64,000 bases of DNA from Leptidea sinapis (lineage: Eukaryota > Arthropoda > Insecta > Lepidoptera > Pieridae), in assembly GCF_905404315.1 (NCBI RefSeq), contig NC_066278.1, positions 6,340,001-6,404,000 of the forward strand, given 5' to 3'. The notes under the pieces are model-generated. The model saw only the letters and a list, made by a program, of their open reading frames with translations, searched no databases and was not told the DNA's origin. The position numbers and the translations under genes were made by a program. Below are positions 12,041 to 23,500 of the stretch, one piece after another. Each line of letters starts with the position of its first letter. The first letter of the stretch is position 1.

Positions 12041-14832
12041 TTTACATTACACAACTGGGAGGAGACTGGCCCCCATGTCACGGGTGTCCTAGTTTGGGGA
12101 TTGAGGGTAATTATATGCTAAATTGTATTTTCTTACAAATACAGATTTATTAAAGTGAAACTTCTTTAGAATAGTTGTGATTTGAAACTCGATGAAACGA
12201 AAAAGCGAGACAATAGCGACAGAAATGTAAATTTATCTATATGACACAAAAAAAATCTTAAAAATTCTATTGATATCCCGTTTGTTAATCAGATTCAGTC
12301 ATGTGATCAAAGAGAATATAATTATTACCTTTTGCTACGTTAAAATTAAGGTTAAAATGAAGAGGATTTCACTTGGCAAATGATATTTCTTAATAAAGAA
12401 AGAAATATTTTGATGGGAGATCTTTATTCAGAAGAATTATCCTTATTGGTACAGTGGTTGGGAACTTATGTGCTTAAGAATATTTCAGAGCTTTATGTTT
12501 TTTTTTAGATAGACAATAATTAATGTACATATTAAATTATTAAGAGTTTAGTGAGATTATAATTAACTTAATTAATTTAAATCGGCTTTACTCAGGATTC
12601 ATCTGGCTAGTCCGTACCATTAGGTAGCCTTGTTGTTATCGTGCGCGTCCTCCCTGTGAAGCAACGCCCTGCGAGCGTAAATCTGTAGTGTGAGACGGGA
12701 CATGAGCGCGACCTCACTACCTACACTCTGAAACTAGTCCGAACAACACCGATAAATTGTGTTAATTTTCGTTTGTAAATGTTCGTTAATTTGATTCAAA
12801 TAAATAAAAAATTAGTAAATATTATACCAGAGTGCCTAATCACCTACCTATGAGTGAACCTAATCTGGGATAGACGTTATAAAAGTTTGAAATAGATGTT
12901 TGAATTCTATTAAAATAATATTCTTGAAATTTTATTTTATTATTTTTGTGTACCAAATTATAGCATGAAAGTATTGATTGTAATATACTTTGATTTATGA
13001 AAATATTATGATGGCTAGGCATACTTAATGGCCTTGTGTATCAAGTATAATTCTTTAATGTCCATCCTTTATGGCGATCGTTTGATATTACACATAAGAA
13101 TATAATATGGAGAGGAATTAGTTTTGCGTAATTTAGCATCTAAATTATAAGCCTCCCTACACAAGACATTATTGAATTCATGAGCTAAACATAAAATGAT
13201 AGAGCTTGATGGGCTACATAAGAAAATATTTGTCGATTTTTCGAGAACATAGCTTCGTAATGGCCTTAATAGCAGCTCTTAATAAGGATCGTTTTAGGTG
13301 ACTTTGATTTTAATTTTCTGTATTGTACTATATGAATTATTTTCAATTTAATTTCAAGATATACTCCACTACTTAATGTTTAGATAGATTTGCATTTCAT
13401 TTAAATTACATTCTCACATGACACGACCTACAGTCCGTGCTAGGGCGGTCAGTCGTTTTAAATAATTTGATTTAGATCTGCTATTGTACGCGCATCCCTG
13501 GTAAACGTTTAATTAACATTTTTTATTTTAATTTTTATTAACTATGTCCTTATATTGTATTTGTTGGATGCAATTACTAATTGTGACTGTAATCACGACC
13601 ATCATGTTCACGAAGCATCCTTACACAAACAATGAATTCAAGCTCTAAAGATTGATGCATCCAATATACGATAATTTATATTTATACAGTTTATTCTTTA
13701 ATAATTTTAACGAAATAATTTATATTTTATAAACACGGTTCATATATTTAATGCAGAACCTTACTATTTAACAAACTGTTCGAATATCTTCATTTAATAT
13801 TAAGATATTAATGTTATACTTCTTTTGGCGTGTAAGGAAAAAATAATGAGAGTGAATTTTAGCGATTGGCGCCAAATAGCCATGACGTTAGTTGGTGTAC
13901 TAGTCCATTTGTATCGTACTTCAGACTAGTTTGTATCGATCTTTATTACAATTTTGTTCTTTCTACTTGTTGTGTGCGTACATTGATATTTTTAGAATCA
14001 TATTATATGCAACATGCGTTCAGCAATATTGGGACAAAATCGCGAAACAAGAAACCAAAGAAAGAAACGATGTAATTTTATCGTAATTCTGATTTGCTGA
14101 TATCTTTGACTTATAATTTAAACAACGAATTATGTAACGTTTATCTTTACAAAATTAATCTGATCGTTCGTTTGTTCAAAATATCCTAAAGTTCCTTGCT
14201 TGTTAGATGTAGGTACTTATTCATATATTATTATCTAATAATAAATAATAAAAACACATACGTATCAAAATTCATTGATTGGCTAATAAGGAGCAAACGA
14301 AAAAACAGGCAAATGCATACTAATATCTGTCCGCGTTTTCATTACCTGAGATTTATAACAATTAAGTCCTACCACGCTGCTGTCGCCGAATAGCTTTTAA
14401 TTTGACTGCTTTATTACACAGGAATAATTTTATATTATATTTTAAATAATTTTAAGGATTTTGCTCTTGTTGGGCCAAAGAAGTATAACTACTTGCATGC
14501 ATACATAAGTACACATACACACTTTTTTAAGATAACGTTTGTCTTGAAGTCTGCCTAAGAAGTTGTAAAAATGTAACTAAACTAAAGACAGAAGATCCTT
14601 TCTTACTGAAGGTGGTTAATAAAGTTACACTTGCAGTGAGACTCCGACTTGTCAATCTTCCATGAAAACGGGAGACCTCACATGGCTCAAGAAACCGTTC
14701 GATCTCTACAGCCTACATTTAATAACACTCCAACACATTTAAATTATTTTTTTTTATTAAAAATAGGATATGATATCATGTACAATTTTTTTTTTAACTA
14801 AATTCACCTATGTGCCTATAAACATACGTAAC
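12041..14832. other. Gene-poor AT-rich stretch
   Basis: No gene supported. A GC-richer block at about 12585-12760 (TAAATCGGCTTTACTCAGG, CTAGTCCGTACC) resembles a repeat seen again at about 28167-28250 (TAAATCGGCTTAAGCC, ACTAGTTTCGGACTATTCG). The open frames at 12840-13022, 13866-14075 and 14196-14393 carry no recognisable motif. Confidence 0.5.
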
Positions 14833-14887
14833 ATTATCAAGAATATAGTGAGAAGCAACAGTTAAGATGTTTATTTGTTTAAATTCC
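14833..14887 (-). repeat. Short LINE scrap
   Basis: ATCAAGAATATAGTGAGAAG and CAACAGTTAAGATGTTTATT match the minus-strand LINE at 16023-16080 and the copy at about 44630. About 55 bp remain. Confidence 0.55.
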
Positions 14888-15448
14888 ATCCATAAAATCC
14901 TCCAAAATCGTAAGACCTGGCCCCAACCGACTAACATATTATTTCCTCAATTTTTCTTCTCAAGAAGCAATACAAGTTGAGTATGGAGTCCAGCTAACCA
15001 GAATTCTACCGCAAAGATAGAAATGAGACCGTCACATGAGATACCAGAAATGTATAGAAATTGAGAGTAAATTCTTCGATTTAATAAAATAATCTTCGAT
15101 TTACTTAAATTAAATATTCAGTTTAAAACAGCAATTTGACACTAATATGTTCCGACCCATCGTACTCTTCATATATGCATATACCCATATACCCAATGTA
15201 ATGTGTGGAGAGTACACATTTAAACTAAAACGGTTTAATTCAATTTAAGAATTACTATTATAAAAATTACTTTTACCTATTCTCGCCACCGGAATACCAG
15301 AAGGTATAGTTGTGTCTGTTACACTATATTGCGGCGTTTAAGACAAACTTTTCCAAAAAATTTAAATACATCAATTTATACATTGCATATGACACGCCCT
15401 CGCTAATAAAATGAAACATAGTTTGTATATACATTTTATATGAAAATG
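14888..15448. other. Intergenic, no recognised gene
   Basis: No supported feature. Confidence 0.5.
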
Positions 15449-15552
15449 ACCGCTGAGTTTCTTGCGCTCCTTCTTCTCAGGATCTGAGGTATACTTTATC
15501 GGATGAGTGGTAGTTTTTGACGTCCAATTCAAATTCAAATTCAAATTCAAAT
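15449..15552 (+). mobile_element. LINE 3' end, joined tail-to-tail with the next LINE
   Basis: CGCTGAGTTTCTTGCGC, CTTCTTCTCAGGATCTGAGG and GTAGTTTTTGACGTCC are the plus-strand form of the same 3' UTR that follows in opposite orientation at 15553-15670. The two meet in an (AATTCA)n tail at about 15525-15552. Confidence 0.7.
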
Positions 15553-16735
15553 ATTTTTATTCAAAATAGGATTTAAAATCACTTATTGAACGTCAAAAAC
15601 TACCACCCATTCAAAAGAGACTGCCTCAGACCTGAGAAGAATGGGCGCAAGAAACTCAGCGGGCTTTTTTTTTATATAAAATTTGGATTACAATGTAATA
15701 TCGTACAATAAACATTTATAATTACAGAGCCTGAGGGTGTTCGCTTTATTCCCAGTCCGTGGTGTCACTAAGAAAATCGTTTATACTATAATAACCTTTC
15801 CCACACAAACGTTTTTTAACAATTCTATTAAATTTCGTAACTCATTTGTTTTGTACATTTTCTGGGATCATATTGTAGAAGCATATACATCGCCGAACAA
15901 AAGACTTACTAACTCGACCCAACCGAGTAGTAGGCATGACAAGTTTATGTTTGTTCCTCGTGTTAATATTATGAATGTCACAGTTTCTAGAAAATTCCTC
16001 AATGTGCTTATGAACCTACAGACCATTATCAAAAATGTATTGAGAAGCAACAGTCAAAATGTTTATTTCTTTAAATTTTTCTCTTAATGATTCTTTAGGC
16101 CCTAGGTTATAAATCGCGTGAATAGCCCTCTTCTGCAGCCCAAAGATAGTATTAATATCGGCCGCACTGCCCCATAATAATATACCATAGGACATAATAC
16201 TATGAAAATAACTAAAGTATAATAATCTCGCCGTATGTATGTCAGTTGACAGTCTAATTTTCTTAACCGCATATGCTGCAGAACTAAGCCTATTCGCCAA
16301 TCCTTCAATATGGGGGCCCCACTCCAATTTGGAATCAAGAGTAATGCCAAGAAATACAGCAGATTCCACTGGTTTTACCATCTCTCCATTTAATAAAATA
16401 TTCGCATCTACATTTTTGACATTTGGCGCGGTGAATTTAATATATTTGGTATTATGACTATTTAACAATAAGTTATTGGCGCTAAACCAGTACACGATGT
16501 CAGATAGAGCATTGTTTACTTCGTCACATAAAACTTGGCTTCGTTTCACTTTGAATATAAGTGAAGTGTCATCCCCAAACAATACCACCTTGCGTTTTTT
16601 TTCGACAAGGTTAGGTAGATCATTTATATAAATTAGGAAGAGGAAGGGTCCAAGACCCTAGACCCTTGTGGTACCCCCATACCGAGAGGAGTCCCAGGAG
16701 ATCCCAATAAGTAATTTTTAATCCTAATTTGAATA
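15553..16735 (-). mobile_element. LINE (CR1/Jockey-group), RT C-half, frameshifted
   Basis: On the minus strand, from 16735 down, weak GVPQGS-type and FLIYINDLPNL motifs are followed by VVLFGDDTSLIF, where FGDD stands for the usual FADD. The open frame 16588-16016 continues through VFLGITLDSKLEWGPHIEGL and SIMSYGILLWGSAADINTIF. A frameshift near 16020 leads to RNKHKL, RLGRVSKSFVG and the 3' UTR. The 5' half is missing and there are several stops. Confidence 0.85.
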
Positions 16736-16824
16736 AAAATTATTATGTAAATTTGATTTTAATGTCATCGAAACATTGTATATGACATACACATAGGAAA
16801 GCTAAAGAGATTATATTACAAGAT

Positions 16825-17012
16825 TTTGTTTTTTTTAATGGAAGATAGGGCAAACGTACGTACGAAACACCCGATGTTAAGTGATTACCGCCGCCCACAT
16901 TCTCTTGCAACACCGGCTCTTCAGACAAGTGTACGCGCTTTTTTTGAAGGTATCAATATATCGTATCACAGCGCCCCAGGAATCGTAATACCGCACAAGG
17001 AAGCTCATAATA
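16825..17012 (-). repeat. LINE 3' end relic (same family as 5955-7399)
   Basis: On the minus strand it carries TGTGGGCGGCGGTAATCACT and a stretch matching the VFP.RYD..TFKK codons before it. It is a truncated 3' fragment. Confidence 0.7.
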
Positions 17013-17880
17013 TATTATTTTACATTATACATACTACATGCGAAAATACTTCTACCTATTGGTTGCCAGTTGATAGCAGTGAACAATGTTACGCAGGATG
17101 TTACGTTATCTGTCTTCCATCCTGTGCAAATATATAAAATAAAGCAATCATTGATTACAATTTAATGATTTACCTGAAAAAACTCATTGTTTAAATAATT
17201 TTCTATTATTTCCTTTGTTTAACCCAAGTACATGTTATAATACATTTAAAGGATTATTGCTCATTCGGTTATAATGTTTTGTAGTTTAATTATATTCAAG
17301 CAACATTCTTATTAATATTGGATTTGAAATACTGTAGAGTTGAGGTTTCTTAGCTTTTTCATTATCATGGATAAGTATCAATGTGAGCCATTATGACGGA
17401 CCCCATATAAATTGAACAGTCGGTAAAGTGCTAGTAGGTACAGGGTCGTGCATTGGCTTTGCATAGCAAGTTAGGTACTGTAGATCTAACTAGTCGTAGT
17501 TGATCTTTGGAATATGTAAAGATTGCTTACCGTAGGTATCTAGTATAAAAGGTATACCGTACTAAGGTATTCAGGAAAAAAGGACAATGCCGATCCTTGA
17601 AATTATGAAAATTGGGCTATTGTTACGTCTTAACCAAATCATCGATAGAATATTTTGACAGGTTTTGTCATAATGACATTTCAACCAGGGTTTCTAATTA
17701 CAATTTTGGTTTACCATAGTTTCAACGATGGCGACGGGTAACCTAGTAGAATCGTGTCAATGATTATTAGTGTTATGAGTCCATGGTTTTATGGAAAATA
17801 TTATAGTATTATAATAATGTTAAATGAATAGGTTTTAAGCCACGTAGGATTTTTTAACGATATAGATGGTATATTTTATA
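17013..17880. other. Intergenic, no recognised gene
   Basis: No supported gene or repeat. Confidence 0.45.
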
Positions 17881-18071
17881 TTTTCTTCAAAATTAGCTAC
17901 GTGTTAAAAGTTCATACAACATAAAAGTCTGTTGTGTCTGTAGTGTAAGTACTCTGTGGCCTTGTTTGCTGCTGTTTGTCACACTTAAAATGTTCGGCGA
18001 AGCATATTTTGCTTTTCAATAAACAGCTATGAAAATAAGTTGAAGAAACACGAAGTGCAGATCTAATTGCC

Positions 18072-18120
18072 ATACCAAAGCTACCAGTTAAAAAGATGTT
18101 TTAACTGGTAGCTTTGGTAT
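18072..18120. repeat. Perfect 22-bp palindrome
   Basis: Left arm 18072-18093 (ATACCAAAGCTACCAGTTAAAA), 5-nt loop AGATG, right arm 18099-18120. The duplicate copy near 63771-63810 has only the inner 14 bp before diverging into a 270-bp segment, so the outer pairing is specific to this copy. Confidence 0.9.
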
Positions 18121-18403
18121 AGGCTAATATGGCAGTTCCGCTTGTTTCGAAACGATACATTACTTTCTGTTTATATAAGTTTTAAACGCCTGTTCGTATC
18201 TGATTTAAAACAAATATATGCGAAATTATAATTTAAAAGAAAATTTTGCATGTATACCTATTTCGGACGCATGATAGTGAGCAATATAGCCCATTTTCCG
18301 GCAATGTCCTTTATGAGCTCATTTAATAGTTAGACTTCAATAGTTCAAGTTTGGTTAAAAGTAACGGAACCAGATTAAACTGGCTTATAACCAGTGGCTT
18401 ATA

Positions 18404-18652
18404 ACCAGTGGGAGGCTCCTTTTCAATGGATGCCGGCTAGCTTATGGGTACCACAACGGAATCTATTACTACCGTGAAGCAGTAATATGTAAACACTACC
18501 GTGTTTCAGTCTGAAGTGCGCCGTATCTAGTGAAATTACTGGGCAAATGAGTTTTTTTGGGTTTTTCAAGAAGCCGACGGCATGAGCGGCACTGCATTGT
18601 AATGGGCAAGGCGTATCAATTTCCATCATTGTCCCTTATTTTCATAAAAAAA
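18404..18652 (+). repeat. SINE-like repeat copy 3
   Basis: ACCAGTGGGAGG start, GGTACCACAACGGAAT, GTTTCAGTCTGAAGTGCGCC, and end TTATTTTCATAAAAAAA. It has an internal deletion of the GTCTCAAGG block. It is duplicated in inverted form at 62964-63205. Confidence 0.85.
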
Positions 18653-18751
18653 GCTAGGCACTGCCTAATTCCTTAAATCATATGCACACCCCTGATTAGG
18701 TAGGTAGGTGGACAATAAGACATTTTATGTAAACTAAATCAGTCAAGACAA

Positions 18752-19029
18752 GATGCCGGCTAGGTTATGATTACAACAACGTCGCCTATTTCTGCCGTGA
18801 AGCAGTAATGTGTAAGCATTATTGTGTTTCGGTCTGAAGGGCGCCGTAGCTAGTGATATTACTGGGCAAATAATACTTAACATGTTATGTCTCAAGGTGA
18901 CGAGTGCAATTGTAGTGCCGCTTAGAATTTTTGGGTTTCTCAAGAATTCTGAGCGGCACTGCATGGCATGGCGTATCAATTATCATCAGCTGAACGTCCT
19001 GCTCGTCTCGTCCCTTTTTTTAAAAAAAC
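18752..19029 (+). repeat. SINE-like repeat copy 4
   Basis: Starts GATGCCGGCTAGG (head missing) and includes CGGTCTGAAGGGCGCCGTAG, TCTCAAGGTGACGAG, GAGCGGCACTGCATGG and an A-rich end. Its first part is duplicated at 62698-62868. Confidence 0.85.
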
Positions 19030-19033
19030 ATAT

Positions 19034-19690
19034 AACAATGAGGTTATAACATAACCTATAAAAAAGATCTCTGCAAAAGGATCATATAAATATAAGAGCA
19101 TGCAACTATCCGCACTAAGTAAATTGATTTCTTACTACGTGGGAGCTAGGTATTTGAAAATACATTTGTGTACGTTATAACGCCATTTAAGTGTAGTGTG
19201 TTGAACCAAACAGCGAACCTAAGAAGATGGATGTGAATATTGCAACTGAATAATGCCTTCATATTTTACAAGAGCGTGTATTGAATTTGAATCGTTCTAA
19301 ACGTATTTGCATTTTATTCATAAAGGCTTATCATTTCTCTTGTAATATTTTTTCCGACGATAAGAAGACCAACTTGCTGACTAGCTCGCCCCCTGATCAC
19401 TTGTCTTTCCAAGCATTCGAGGGAGTTTTAATAGTGTATTTTAGTTCCCAATAAAACGAAGAACTCTTAATTATACTTTTACAAAGTCTGTCCATTCATT
19501 CGTCTTTCTATGTGACGATTGTACAACGCAGCTATAATAAATCACACCAAAATGGAGCTGAATTATTGTGGTTTTGTGAAAACAATTTTAGATGTAATCC
19601 TTAAAAATATAATTAAAGAAAATAAGAACAAATATATAATTACTAAATCAGTAGCAACGGCGCCCTGTAAAAATATTATACTTCAGAAAA
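19034..19690. other. Intergenic, no recognised gene
   Basis: No supported gene. Confidence 0.45.
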
Positions 19691-19711
19691 AGGTGCCACT
19701 GTGACCACCTA

Positions 19712-19762
19712 GCCGGCATCCTGTGCAAACAGGACAGAACTCCCACTGGTGTGAACCGTTGA
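19712..19762 (-). repeat. SINE-like repeat, head scrap
   Basis: CTAGCCGGCATCCTGTGCAA and CTCCCACTGGTGTG match the reverse complement of the family head. Only about 50 bp remain. Confidence 0.6.
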
Positions 19763-20381
19763 TCTAAAAATCTTAAAATCTACGTACAACTAAGTAAGTA
19801 GTAGTAGTCCGAAAGTATTCATCAATTACTCCCGACAATAGACAACGCTGTACATGACGGAGGACTTTAAATACTTGGCCAATATCGATGTAAAAACTTG
19901 TTACTTTTCTGATAGAGATTAGATGAATAAATTTTATTTATACAGTACAGTAGGGGAAAATAATGAAATGTGTCTGCCTGGTATATAGTGGATATGAGTG
20001 GGGTTGTGTGAAGCTTACATTAAGTTTTATTGAGATTTCAATTTAATGTGATTGTTTTATTAAATTATAAAAACTATATTAAAACAAATAGCCGTCGAAG
20101 TATTCATAATATATGATAATCCTTAGCTGTGGAATTCTTGATCAGCTGGTATGTTTTTGGATCCATATTTTGCGTGTCTCAAAGAAATATACGAGGGTTT
20201 TTAGAATCAAAAAACATTCTCGCTAAGTCTAATACATAGAAAATACTTTCTTATTTACAATTATTGATTTTAATACGTGGTGTTGGTCATTCTAGTTTGC
20301 ATATCATTCTTATATTTTTATATATTATTTTTAATAATCAGGGTATGATACGGTGTCGTATATTTTCAATGGACTTTCTTT

Positions 20382-20540
20382 TTAAACTCCAGTTGCATCC
20401 TTAATCCACTCCCTCATCGCTTTGCTGGCCAGGTTAGCAAATACTCCAGGTGTACCAGCTCGACCACATCCTCTTCCATAGGAAACTACTCCAACTTGTA
20501 TCCCGTTGTCTGTTAAGACACCAGGACCTCCTGAGTCACC
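20382..20540 (-). CDS. Gene B exon 6 (Ser195, stop)
   Basis: 159 nt. Acceptor TTTTCAG, then GDSGGPGVL, YGRGCGRAGTPGVF, and the C-terminal helix ASKAMREWIKDATGV before TAA at 20384-20382. Confidence 0.9.
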   Translation of the reverse strand, partial: GDSGGPGVLTDNGIQVGVVSYGRGCGRAGTPGVFANLASKAMREWIKDATGV

Positions 20541-23500
20541 CTGAAAATAATAATTAATAAAAATACTGCTTTGAGTAGAATAAGTCGATAGTTTCACAAT
20601 AAGTCGGTATTGTTCTATTTACAATAAAAAAATGTATGATTTTAACTTAAGGACCCCAAAATTGATAAAAATTTGAGGAAAATTAAAATTCTTAGAATGA
20701 TTACATGCTATCCTACAAAGTTTTCAGCCAAACCGATGTTGATTATTGATATTTACTTACTACATGTTGATAAATTAAAATTTTCAAATTCTGTCGGGAC
20801 CTGGATCGGATGACAGTTCTAGGAAGTACGGTCAGCATGAAAAACTCAACAAAAGCAGTTTAATTAAAGTAGGCCCGTAAAAATAGAATTCAACCTCGCA
20901 CTACATTTTCGATATATTTTTTTTGTAAGGTACCCTAAGGGTACTTACTTAGCATAAAATCATAAAATGATGATCCAGGTGGAGCTCGTGAAAAAATATT
21001 TTTTGCTGATATATTGGAAACTATGCTCAAAGTGCAAATGTTAGGAAAACCATTATTGTAGAAAATAAAATTTCCTATCGTTTACTTCCTGTAAACTTTT
21101 TTGTAAAACCCGCTGCTTACGATTTATGGCCCATTTAATGAACCGCTTTTTCTATCTCGGCCGAACTTTGAAAGTATTGTATAAATAAAAATGCATCCAT
21201 GCATTTCCATAGATTGTTTTGACAAATAAATCCATTCATTTTAACTTTTGTTAAAAACTATTTTTTCTAATGTTAATACTTTTTATGTTATTGGAATACC
21301 AGGCGTAAAGTCAATGTTACAAAATTAACAAATTAATTTAAAAATATCCCAATTGTTTATGTCCATAAAATTTAATAGTTCATCTTCTTAACTGCAATAG
21401 TAATGAACTTTTTTTTTTTATGTATTCCATATAACTAAATAATATTTTGTAATTATTATTAAGTATGTTCAGAAGCGAGAATGACATGTTAGAAAACGAG
21501 CTTAGAAGTATAATAATGAATAATAATCTACTGGTGTTCAGTGTACTAAGTTGCTAACGCTACTAACAGGACTAAGGCGGGATGGGGATTGCGGTGAGGG
21601 AGAATGGTCCCTTCTCGACTCAGGTCCCGAGTCAAGTAGACCGGTTTGTAACTTAGAAATTCCTAATACATACCTAATAGAACATTTTTAAAGAACGAAA
21701 AGATAGAAAAGTAAAAGAATTGAAAAAAAATCTCTAAAAGCTTGTAGTGCAAATAAAGAGGCAGATATTTATGATTGAATAAATTTTGAAATTGTGAATG
21801 AAACATATCTTTAAACAAATAATTGGTATTTTTTTTACTAGTTCCTTTGCAACTGTCAGTGAATGTGCGAGTTAAATACCTGACAAGCATCCTTTCCGCC
21901 CTCCGGGACTCCCGCACAAAACATATTTTCTGTAAACTCTTCTTTATACATTTTGCGACAGTCAGCGTCAGAGACTATTTGAATTTGAACATCTTTCAAG
22001 TGCCTACTAACTCTTCCATCTTCCTGCAAAATTTGAACAAATTCCACTGACAATCATTTGCAATTGGATATATAATAATTTATATTTAGTCTATCCCCTT
22101 CCACTTAAAAGAGGCCTTAGTTTTATTTTTGTTGTTTGAATTTATACATTTTGATTACATATAAATAAAATTGAGTTGTGAAAGAAAGAAACGAAAATAA
22201 AATAACTGATTTTTGCTACGTGGGTAACACTGAAAATGTGTAGAACTGGCCAGTAAGAAACATTACTAATGAAAACTTTTTTGAATTTCAATTTAAGAAC
22301 TCTTTGGTAACCTAATGTAGTATATTGTATACATTTGTCATGTGTTTTTGTGAATTGGCGGCAAATCTATAACTCATATTACACGTGAAAATTAACCTAA
22401 CGCAAGAAAATTTTTGGTTTATGATTAATTATGACTTTCGTTGTGCGACGCATGATAGAGGAAGATAAGAGAGTGACCTATCAGCAGATACGGGCAAGCC
22501 TAGGCATTAGTATGAGTCAAGTTAAAAAAATATTACACGAACATTTAGGCGTCAGGAAGCTTTGTACCAGATGGATTCCCCATACTTTAACCGACGACGA
22601 GAAACACCTTCGCATGCACTGGTGTCGCCAAATGTTAGATAAGTTCAACGACGGTGACTCAAATCCTGTATTTGACATCGTCACAGGTGATGAAAGCTGG
22701 ATATATTGCTGCGATCTTCGATCTGCTCTTCAGCGAACTCCGCAAAACGGACTGCTTTTGTTATTTGACTATGGCAGGTGTCGAGATAATGAGTCCTGAC
22801 CTGGCGCCCTGCGACTTTTATTTATTCCCATGAAATAAAGATAACTTTGGAGGTATTCGCTTTACGAGCCCTGAAGATGCGGTGAAAGCATACGAAAATG
22901 CCATAGAAGAGACCCCTAAGGAAGAATGGGCCCACTGCTTTTCTCAGTGGTTCCATCGAATGCGACGATGTGTAGAGATGAACGGAGATTACTTCGAAAA
23001 ACAATAAAAATAATGGCAACTTTCTACAAAAAGCCGTTTTTCATTATCTAAACATTTTCCGTGTTACCTAGGTATATGCATATGTGCATATTTACATTAT
23101 AATACAGAAGGTAATGTTTTGAAATTATAAATGTAATATAACTATATATAAATAAATGAAATGTATTCAAGTCATTTTTTATCATCATTTTTGTTTAACT
23201 GTTCATTTCTTTAATTTTGTTATGTTTAATTGTTCAACTTTGTTATTCTTTACGCACTATTGTACATGTTGTATACACCTGTAAAGACATGTCGTATTGT
23301 ACTATCCCTTGTGTACTTGTTAAATTTTAATTGTATAATGATGTGTTGTTGGTGTAACTATCTAAATAAATAAATAAACTATTTTTATCTCTGTTTATTC
23401 CAGCTGATTTCAGATCGATGAACTATATGGTGGCTACAATAGACATCTGCTGTTATTGCATGACCAGAGTTAAGAAAGCTGTATTAAATACACCATAAAT

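Larger units (their letters stand above)
17881..18918 (+). repeat. Inverted segmental duplication, left copy
   Basis: Reverse-complement match to 62698-64000. Shared landmarks include TTCTTCAAAATTAGCTACG at the left, TTGTTTGCTGCTGTTTGTCA, GCAGTTCCGCTTGTTTCG, a SINE copy, GGTAGGTAGGTGGACAATAA and a second SINE ending at GTGCAATTGTA. The duplication meets the window end at 64000, so its full length is unknown. It differs by one 270-bp block (see 63500-63769). The two halves flank the protease cluster. Confidence 0.9.
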
